Positions 58,812 to 64,000 of a stretch of 64,000 bases of DNA are shown here, piece by piece; positions within the stretch are counted from its first letter, which is position 1; each line of letters opens with the position of its first letter. This DNA is from Microcaldota archaeon (GTDB lineage: Archaea > Micrarchaeota > Micrarchaeia > Micrarchaeales > Micrarchaeaceae). The position numbers and the translations under genes were made by a program. The stretch spans positions 338,610-402,609 of the forward strand of contig JAGWHK010000001.1 of assembly GCA_028866775.1 (NCBI GenBank). The letters run 5' to 3'. The notes beneath the pieces were generated by a model. That model did no database searches. It had not been told where the DNA came from and was given only the letters and a program-made list of their open reading frames with translations.

Positions 58812-59957
58812 TCAGTACCTCAGCGTATTTAAGAATAGCTCCTCGTACTGCTTTGCTATCTTATCCCATGAGTGACGCTCTATCATGCGCCTCCTGGCCT
58901 GCTGCCCCATCCGGTGGACCTTTTTGGGATCAGACAGTATCTCTGATATTCCACTTGCGATGGACTCCGGGTCCTTTGGTTTTGAATAAATCCCGCAACG
59001 GCCCACCATCTCTGGCAGGCCCCCCACCCTAGAGGCCACTACAGGCAGGCCGCACGACATGCCCTCCAGCACAGCCAGCGATGCCGGCTCGTAGAGCGAT
59101 GGGGCGACCGCGATATCGCAGGCAGAGTAGTAATACGGCAGCCTCTCGTCACCTATGTCAGACCTCATCTGCATGTTTATCCCAAGCGCTGCTGCTTCTG
59201 CCCTGAGCCTTCCTTCCATCGGCCCCTTTCCGACGAGGAGCAGGTTTGGCATGTCGCCATGCTCTGATATCATGCTCATCGCCTGCATCAGGTAGATCTG
59301 GCCCTTCTGCGGGACAAACCTCCCATTGCAGATTATGGTAGTTCCCTTGAACCCAAGCTCTTCTATTATCTTCGCAACCTTTGGTGAGCTCTTTGGATGC
59401 CTCCTGAAGTTCTTGTAGTCGACACCATTGTATACCACATGGGCCTTGCGCCTCTCTGATTCGGGGACCGTGGATTCTATGGCACTCTTCGACACGCCCG
59501 TTATCAGGTCGGCACCATGCATTATCCTTCGTCCCCAGGCAACGTCATAAAGGTAACCAAAGAAGTCGGTTGGGGCGTTTATGTTTGTCGGTAGGGAGTT
59601 GTGTATTGTGAGGCATAGTTTTCCTGTCTGCTTGACAGCCTGCATGTTGAAGTAGAAGTACTGGTAGCGGTTGTTTATGTGGTGCAACTCGGCCCCTGTC
59701 TTCATTATAGCTTCGTTCAGGCCCTCAAAGGACTCGAACGGGAGTGGGAGGCCGGGCAGGCTGTACTGGTGTGTCTTGAGCCTGACCACCTTTATCCCTT
59801 TTATCTCGTCGGTATGATGGACATTGCGCCCGGGAACCGTGGAGGTAAGCACCGTTATGTTATGCCTCTTGGCAAGCCTGCCATATACCTCAAGCAACAC
59901 CTTCTCAGTTCCTCCTTTGTATGGGTAGAAGTAGGGGTTGAGGATGCATATCTCCAT
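58812..59957 (-). CDS. GT4-family glycosyltransferase
   Basis: A 381-residue GT-B enzyme. The N-terminal Rossmann part starts ICILNPYFYPYKGGTEKVLLEV; the C-terminal donor-binding part has ICNGRFVPQKGQIYLMQA, LVGKGPMEGRL and the E-x7-E motif in APSLYEPASLAVLEGMSCGLPVVAS. It transfers a sugar from a nucleotide donor, probably for surface glycan or glycolipid. ATG at 59957 is preferred to GTG at 59966; CTTATAAAC (about 59993-60001) is the TATA. Confidence 0.95.
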   Translation of the reverse strand: MEICILNPYFYPYKGGTEKVLLEVYGRLAKRHNITVLTSTVPGRNVHHTDEIKGIKVVRLKTHQYSLPGLPLPFESFEGLNEAIMKTGAELHHINNRYQYFYFNMQAVKQTGKLCLTIHNSLPTNINAPTDFFGYLYDVAWGRRIMHGADLITGVSKSAIESTVPESERRKAHVVYNGVDYKNFRRHPKSSPKVAKIIEELGFKGTTIICNGRFVPQKGQIYLMQAMSMISEHGDMPNLLLVGKGPMEGRLRAEAAALGINMQMRSDIGDERLPYYYSACDIAVAPSLYEPASLAVLEGMSCGLPVVASRVGGLPEMVGRCGIYSKPKDPESIASGISEILSDPKKVHRMGQQARRRMIERHSWDKIAKQYEELFLNTLRY

Positions 59958-60141
59958 TAGGGTCACGTAATTGATGTTGTTTGTGCGGATCTGTTTATAA
60001 GGCTAACTATTTGACAGGACCAATCCGTCAGGATTTTTGTAGCAGAGAGAGATCTGGCCATTGGACTACTGTTTTCAATACCGAATTTTGTGAAACGGTT
60101 TCAGGGTAAGGTATTTAAAGGGTTTCCCAAGAGTGAATTTG

Positions 60142-61575
60142 ATGGCTGGGAAAAGGAGGGGAGCAAACATAATAGTGCTCCTGCTTGACACTATGAGGTC
60201 GTCAGCTTTAGCTGGGGCTGGGCTCACGAACATCAAAAGGCTTGCCAAAAAGGGCGTTGTGTATGCAAACACTGTGGCACCAGGCACATGGACCGCTCCG
60301 TCCCACGCAGCGCTGTTCACAGACATTCCAGTATCTGGGATACCTAGCGTTTCCAAGGATTTCTTCACTGGAGGGACGAGAAGCATAGATCCTTGGATGG
60401 TCAAGACAAGGTTCCTGAATGACGGGGCGGATACTTTGGCCAAGAGGTTGTCCTCATTGGGTTACCAGACCTCTCTCTTCTCCAACAACCCATTCCTGAG
60501 CAGCTTCACCAACCTAGGTTCTGGGTTCGAGAGGATTGAGGATCTCTGGCTTGACTCCAACCTGAAATACAACACAGGTCTTGTGCAGAGGCTCGGCGGG
60601 ATCATAAATGGCGGGCCCAGGGCCAGGGAGGCCATGTTCAAGACCAGCTACTATGCCACAAGGCTGCTGCCGCCTGCGGCCCTTGACTGGCTCTACCTGA
60701 GGCTTAGGCAAAGGCTCAATGAGGGGATATGCGATGCCGACGGCACGCATAGGCTCGACAGGGGTGCCAAGGATACAGAGGCTTCTGTCAAGCGCCATCT
60801 CGAGCTGAAGTATGACTACAGGCCCCAGTTTATGTTCATGAATTACATAGAGGCCCATGAGAACTATCCAGTCGGACCGAGGAGTGGGATAGCGCACGAC
60901 AAGTGGATCTACCTCAGCGGCATAAGGGAGATAGACTCAAAAACCAGGTCGGAGTTTTACAGGGGCTACATGAAAAGGCTCAGATACCTTGATGGTAGGG
61001 TGGGGCGCATGCTCGAGATGATGAGGAGCAAGGGCATATTGGACAATGCCACCGTGGTGATAACCTCTGACCACGGGCAGCTTTTCGGCGAGCACGGACT
61101 GCTCTTCCATGCCGTTAAGCCTTATGAGGGTGTCGCGAAGATCCCCCTCATAGCTGCCAACTTCGTAGATGGTAAGATCTCTGGGGAACCAGAAAGGATT
61201 GAGAGGCCTGTCTCGCTGAGGGCTTTGAACAGGGCGTTGCTCAACCTGGCGGATGGCACATCGACCTACCTCAATGGAGACCTTAGGAGCAGCAGGTACG
61301 TGCTCTCTGAGCATACTGGGATCGCTGAGGGTTGGGATGCCGAGTTCCTGCGCATGTTGAAGCCAAGGTCGAAAAGCGCTACTGCGATATACGAAGCCAA
61401 GAACAGGTGCAATAGAAAGGCGGTGGCGGTTTACAAGGGTGGCATGAAGCTCATACACAACATCGGTGGAGATAGTGAGCTTTATGATATCTCGAGGGAC
61501 CCGGATGAGCAGGATAACCTCATCCACTCAAGGAGGGAGGTGGCACTGGAGCTCTCCAGGCAGATCCCGAATTAG
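60142..61575 (+). CDS. sulfatase/alkaline phosphatase-fold hydrolase
   Basis: A 477-residue enzyme. Metal and nucleophile motifs are LLLDTMRSS (Asp), [15 protein letters not shown] (the CxPSR position has Thr-Ala-Pro-Ser, so no formylglycine) and [15 protein letters not shown] (Asp-His, then His). A Thr or Ser nucleophile suggests a phosphodiesterase/phosphotransferase rather than a true sulfatase. No signal peptide or anchor is seen. TTTAAA lies just upstream, so the leader is very short; GTG at 60133 is an alternative start. It lies next to surface-glycan genes. Confidence 0.87.
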   Translation: MAGKRRGANIIVLLLDTMRSSALAGAGLTNIKRLAKKGVVYANTVAPGTWTAPSHAALFTDIPVSGIPSVSKDFFTGGTRSIDPWMVKTRFLNDGADTLAKRLSSLGYQTSLFSNNPFLSSFTNLGSGFERIEDLWLDSNLKYNTGLVQRLGGIINGGPRAREAMFKTSYYATRLLPPAALDWLYLRLRQRLNEGICDADGTHRLDRGAKDTEASVKRHLELKYDYRPQFMFMNYIEAHENYPVGPRSGIAHDKWIYLSGIREIDSKTRSEFYRGYMKRLRYLDGRVGRMLEMMRSKGILDNATVVITSDHGQLFGEHGLLFHAVKPYEGVAKIPLIAANFVDGKISGEPERIERPVSLRALNRALLNLADGTSTYLNGDLRSSRYVLSEHTGIAEGWDAEFLRMLKPRSKSATAIYEAKNRCNRKAVAVYKGGMKLIHNIGGDSELYDISRDPDEQDNLIHSRREVALELSRQIPN

Positions 61576-62372
61576 GCCAGGAACCTGCCTTCTATCGACT
61601 TGATATAGGCCTCGGAGCATACGGGCGCTGTGTTGTTTATGTTCTTGCACACCTCTGCGGTGTAGATGTTCGCCGCGCCTATGACATCCTGAGAGATCTG
61701 GCTGCTAGGATCGGACAGCTGGGTGGTTATCTGCTGCCAGCTTAGCCCCCTGTAAACTCCAGGATTCTCTATGGACCCCTCTGCCACTGATCGGTTCATG
61801 AAGTCGAAGAACGGTATTGCAGTGCCATACTTGTAGTATATGGCCTGCGACTCGTTGTCGAGTTTTTGGAGTGGCTGGCTCGTCCTTGTCTCGGTCTCGA
61901 ACGCCCTGAAGGAGAGGTAATCGCTGGTGTAGCTGTAATTTGGATAGAAGCTGAAGGTTGGGGTGTTTGGGAAGACGTCTGTCGGGCTCGATTCCGAGTA
62001 CCTGAGGCCTGTCATGTTTCCGAAGCGCATTAGTGTCAGGACTATGGGCCACCTGCTGGCCGCGCAGTACGGGCAGAACTCAGCCCCTATGTAGAGGAGT
62101 TCTGGCTTGCCATTGAATGTAAGAACGCTCTCGTTTATGTTCTTGAAGTACGCAGAGGAGTTGACCCCAACGTAGGCGCTTATGCCGATTCGGCCTGCCA
62201 GAGTCTGGTTGTTTGCAACGTTGCTAAGCTGGGACAGCTCCTGCTGGCTGACGGTTTGGTTGTATGAGGAGGATGTTGTTCCAATCCCGTTGAATAGTAG
62301 ATATCCGATAGATACAACGACAATCGCAGCGACCCCAACATAGAGTAGCATGTTCCTTCTGGGAGTGTCCAT
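61572..62372 (-). CDS. DUF929 thioredoxin-fold membrane-anchored protein
   Basis: A 266-residue protein of DUF929, an archaeal family. An N-terminal membrane anchor (about 8-28) leads to an exported thioredoxin-like domain with the CPYC motif in [25 protein letters not shown]. Two more Cys near the C terminus may form a structural disulfide. It is likely an extracytoplasmic thiol oxidoreductase. It overlaps the end of the sulfatase-fold gene by 4 bases. Its promoter TATA is shared with tRNA-Trp. Confidence 0.92.
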   Translation of the reverse strand: MDTPRRNMLLYVGVAAIVVVSIGYLLFNGIGTTSSSYNQTVSQQELSQLSNVANNQTLAGRIGISAYVGVNSSAYFKNINESVLTFNGKPELLYIGAEFCPYCAASRWPIVLTLMRFGNMTGLRYSESSPTDVFPNTPTFSFYPNYSYTSDYLSFRAFETETRTSQPLQKLDNESQAIYYKYGTAIPFFDFMNRSVAEGSIENPGVYRGLSWQQITTQLSDPSSQISQDVIGAANIYTAEVCKNINNTAPVCSEAYIKSIEGRFLA

Positions 62373-62400
62373 GAAACCAGATGGGTATTGGCATGAAAGG

Positions 62401-62409
62401 TATTTATAG
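62401..62409. promoter_or_regulatory. single TATA element serving tRNA-Trp and DUF929 gene
   Basis: TATTTATAG on the plus strand reads CTATAAATA on the minus strand. It stands 26 bases from the tRNA-Trp 5' end on one side and 28 bases from the DUF929 ATG on the other. No other TATA candidate is in the 62-base gap. Confidence 0.55.
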
Positions 62410-62434
62410 CTGGCTCTGCGGATAATATTGCAAC

Positions 62435-62569
62435 GGGGTTGTGGCGTAACCAGGCAGCGTAGCTGGCTCCAGATGTTTATGTTTATTGAGCCGATTGGCG
62501 ATGATTAGGATCTGGAAAGTCTTTACATGAAGAAACCAGCTGGTCAGGGTTCAAATCCCTGCAACCCCA
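62435..62569 (+). tRNA. tRNA-Trp (CCA) with 62-nt intron
   Basis: Acceptor GGGGTTG/CAACCCC with discriminator A, D arm GCGT/GCGT, anticodon stem GCTGG/CCAGC with loop CTCCAG-A (anticodon CCA), and T arm CAGGG/CCCTG with loop TTCAAAT. The intron (62473-62534) is at the canonical 37/38 site. TCCAGAT across the exon boundary pairs with ATCTGGA inside the intron (62510-62516), as needed for splicing. In many euryarchaea this intron is a box C/D guide; I see no clear pair of C and D boxes here. A tyrosine recombinase follows, so the 3' half is a likely attachment site. Confidence 0.94.
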
Positions 62570-62680
62570 AATTTTAGTTCCTATAGCTCTAGCTACGCCT
62601 CGTTCGGCCGAACCCTGCGCTCGGCACTCGCCTCTTGCTCGTGCCGCGCGCCCGGCTTGGGGGGTCTGGGCTTAACCATA

Positions 62681-62727
62681 GGCGAGCCTCAAGAGGCACG
62701 TCCTTCAGACGTGCCGATCGGCTCGCC
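62681..62727 (+). repeat. nested perfect hairpins between tRNA-Trp and integrase
   Basis: GGCGAGCC (62681-62688) pairs with GGCTCGCC (62720-62727). Inside it, GGCACGTC (62695-62702) pairs with GACGTGCC (62708-62715) around a CTTCA loop. A 12-base palindrome GTTCGGCCGAAC lies about 75 bases upstream. The whole 62570-62842 gap is GC-rich, shows no convincing gene, and is rich in inverted repeats. It may hold recombinase arm sites or a leader for the integrase transcript. Confidence 0.5.
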
Positions 62728-62842
62728 GAGGATGCTGGCTTGTGCTTGTGTGCCCTCCCTCAAGGACGAGATATGGCCGCCGAAGCAGGCCAGCAAGATA
62801 GAAAACCGGACTCTAGAGAGGCCGAATCTCAGGGTGTAAGCG

Positions 62843-63688
62843 GTGGCCAGCGAGAAACAAATCCGAACCCTGACCCCCGAAATGGAGGCAGAAAGAGGCG
62901 AGATTATGAGGCAGGTTAGTGAATTTCTAGACACGGCCATGCCAAGGCTGGCGAAGCACCACATAGAGGACATCACCACTCAGGTAAGGCAGTATTACGT
63001 CAAGAGATACGTTCATTCAAAGCATTTGAAATACGGCAACCTTAACAAGGGATTCACAGAAAGCGAGGTGCAGGCCTTCTTCTTCGCGATAGAGGACAAT
63101 GACGAGATGAGGCTTCTCTTTGAGTATATGGCCACGCTGGGCTTCAGGATAGGGGAGGTGGTAAGGCTTAATGCGAATGACATAAACCTACAGACAAGGG
63201 AGCTCAGGCTCAGGAGCGAGAAGTCTAGGAAGCTGGACGCCCTGATAATCCCAAAACAGCTATTCCAGAACACGATAGACTACATGGCCAAGTATAAGGA
63301 CATAATCAAGGTGGCGCAGGGCTATCTGTTCTTCTCTGACAAGCAGTGGAGCAAGCGGGCAGAGCCATACATAGATGCTGATTATGTAAGGAAGAAGTTC
63401 AGAGAATACACCAAGAAGGCTGGGCTTGATGAAGTCTATGATACAAGCACAGAGAGGGAAGGCGGGAGGGCTACGAGGAGGCTGCATCGCTTGACCAGCC
63501 ACTCGCTCAGGCACTACGCCATCAGCCGCTTCTCGCAAAGGACTAACGGGAATCTGGTGCTTACCTCTCGGTTTGCTCGCCATTCAAACCCGAACACTAC
63601 CATGATTTACATCCACAGCGACAAGCGGGAGCTTTACGAGGCGATAGAGGGGATTGGAGTTTCTGATAAACAAATGGTGAATCTATGA
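62843..63688 (+). CDS. tyrosine recombinase/integrase
   Basis: A 281-residue phage-type integrase. Catalytic residues are visible: Arg in TLGFRIGEVVRL, Lys in LRSEKSRKLDALIIP, His-x-x-Arg in SHSLRHYAISRF, His in FARHSNPNTT and Tyr in MIYIHSDK. The N-terminal 70 residues are a SAM-like core-binding helix set. Start GTG at 62843 (a later ATG in MEAERGE is possible). Its place 270 bases 3' of tRNA-Trp suggests site-specific integration there. A chromosomal XerA-like resolvase is the alternative. Confidence 0.9.
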   Translation: MASEKQIRTLTPEMEAERGEIMRQVSEFLDTAMPRLAKHHIEDITTQVRQYYVKRYVHSKHLKYGNLNKGFTESEVQAFFFAIEDNDEMRLLFEYMATLGFRIGEVVRLNANDINLQTRELRLRSEKSRKLDALIIPKQLFQNTIDYMAKYKDIIKVAQGYLFFSDKQWSKRAEPYIDADYVRKKFREYTKKAGLDEVYDTSTEREGGRATRRLHRLTSHSLRHYAISRFSQRTNGNLVLTSRFARHSNPNTTMIYIHSDKRELYEAIEGIGVSDKQMVNL

Positions 63689-63699
63689 AAGATGTTATG

Positions 63700-63711
63700 C
63701 CCCCCCCCCCC
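63700..63711 (+). repeat. 12-C homopolymer tract
   Basis: An uninterrupted run of 12 C sits 12 bases after the integrase stop, in sequence that is otherwise AT-rich. An ATG overlapping that stop (63685) opens a frame through the tract that ends after about 29 codons. With 13 C the same frame would continue into the membrane-protein gene at 63780. The tract could be a slippage switch or a sequencing error. Confidence 0.8.
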
Positions 63712-63779
63712 AGCGAAAAAGCAAGCTCAACCTTTTTAAGTTGGTATTGGTCATTTATATTGCCCTATTATTGATTATT

Positions 63780-64000
63780 ATGATTGATATATCGCCGATT
63801 GTTGGGGGAATAATAGCATTAGTAATAGGAGTGGTAACGACGATTTTTATACTAATTATAAGAGATAGGGTTTGTAGATGCGAAAAAGAACTAAAGTCCG
63901 TGGTAAAAACAGAGTTATTGAAATGTTTTGATAGGTATATCAAAGCGGATAAAGAATTCAAAAAGGAAAAGATATTTTCTGGTATAATAATCTTGAAGGC
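63780..64000 (+). CDS. membrane protein, 3' end outside window
   Basis: The frame is open from ATG 63780 to the window end (73 codons). The first 28 residues form a membrane helix (IVGGIIALVIGVVTTIFILII) followed by a basic stop (RDRVCRCEKE) and a charged helical region. TTTATATT (63754-63761) is about 20 bases upstream, so a leaderless start is plausible. The sequence is much more AT-rich than the rest of the window, consistent with foreign cargo next to the integrase. The frame is also open upstream through the C tract to 63681. Family not recognised. Confidence 0.6.
   Translation, partial: MIDISPIVGGIIALVIGVVTTIFILIIRDRVCRCEKELKSVVKTELLKCFDRYIKADKEFKKEKIFSGIIILK

Noticed and set aside
62473..62534. 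tRNA-Trp intron as a box C/D guide RNA, as in many euryarchaea
   Set aside because: A GATGAT stretch is present but no convincing pair of D boxes or guide complementarity to the tRNA was found; the intron is also short.
62635..62919. Small plus-strand frames in the GC-rich spacer before the integrase
   Set aside because: They cross strong inverted repeats, lack leaders, and have Arg/Gly-rich unstructured translations.
1..64000. CRISPR array, transposase or rRNA genes
   Set aside because: No regularly spaced repeats, transposase motifs or rRNA sequence were noticed on reading the window.

Overview
The window looks like chromosomal DNA of a DPANN-type archaeon, most plausibly a Micrarchaeota-like lineage. 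The lineage name is an inference from gene content. The archaeal assignment is firm: there are TATA-box promoters with short or absent leaders, archaeal/eukaryal-type ribosomal proteins (S19e, L31e, L39e, S26e), aIF6, PDCD5, prefoldin alpha, Top6A, LonB, an Alu-domain SRP RNA, archaeal PheS/PheT, intron-containing tRNAs and a Tes-type radical SAM enzyme. Genes are packed tightly with many ATGA or TAATG overlaps. AGG and ATA codons are common, and many starts follow a GGTG leader motif.

Positions 1-11.7 kb hold a cell-surface block. Two overlapping LamG-type surface proteins, the second a 1532-residue protein with a prepilin-like N terminus, face a five-gene operon on the minus strand: a winged-helix/coiled-coil protein, a FlaI/TadA-like ATPase, a proline-rich protein and two FlaJ/TadC-like membrane proteins. 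From 11.8 to 17.9 kb are an M50 protease, tRNA-Gln, an AIM24-family protein, a PurU-like formyltransferase, an unusual three-gene RCK/TrkA cassette, a likely operator plus structured RNA, and a HemK-like methyltransferase. From 17.9 to 26.2 kb are an aldo/keto reductase, a membrane-tethered winged-helix protein with a DUF4382-like ectodomain, an SDR, CutA, an intron-bearing tRNA-Ser, a HerA-like ATPase fused to a nuclease-like domain, and a peptidase E.

The information-processing core lies at 26.2-35.1 kb: S19e-PDCD5-L39e-L31e-aIF6, then prefoldin alpha-FtsY-secretion ATPase, then Top6A and LonB, then SRP RNA. FtsY and the SRP RNA are therefore about 5 kb apart. From 35.1 to 48.8 kb are a DUF1697 protein, tRNA-Ser(GCT), Nudix enzymes, a NikR-like regulator with a ZIP transporter, a PAC2 protein, a second large surface protein sharing a module with the first, tRNA-Leu with a D-loop insertion, LemA, HtpX and PheS-PheT. 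From 48.8 to 53.4 kb a minus-strand operon centres on a tetraether-synthase-type radical SAM protein with a Cys-rich tail. From 53.5 to 62.4 kb are S26e, a MinD/Mrp ATPase, an HD hydrolase, an OB-fold ssDNA-binding protein, and surface-envelope genes (flippase-like protein, glycosyltransferase, sulfatase-fold enzyme, DUF929 thioredoxin-fold protein).

The right edge (62.4-64 kb) is an intron-containing tRNA-Trp followed by a tyrosine recombinase, a 12-C tract and AT-rich sequence with a truncated membrane-protein gene. This suggests the start of an integrated element that runs out of the window. No CRISPR array, rRNA or transposase was seen.
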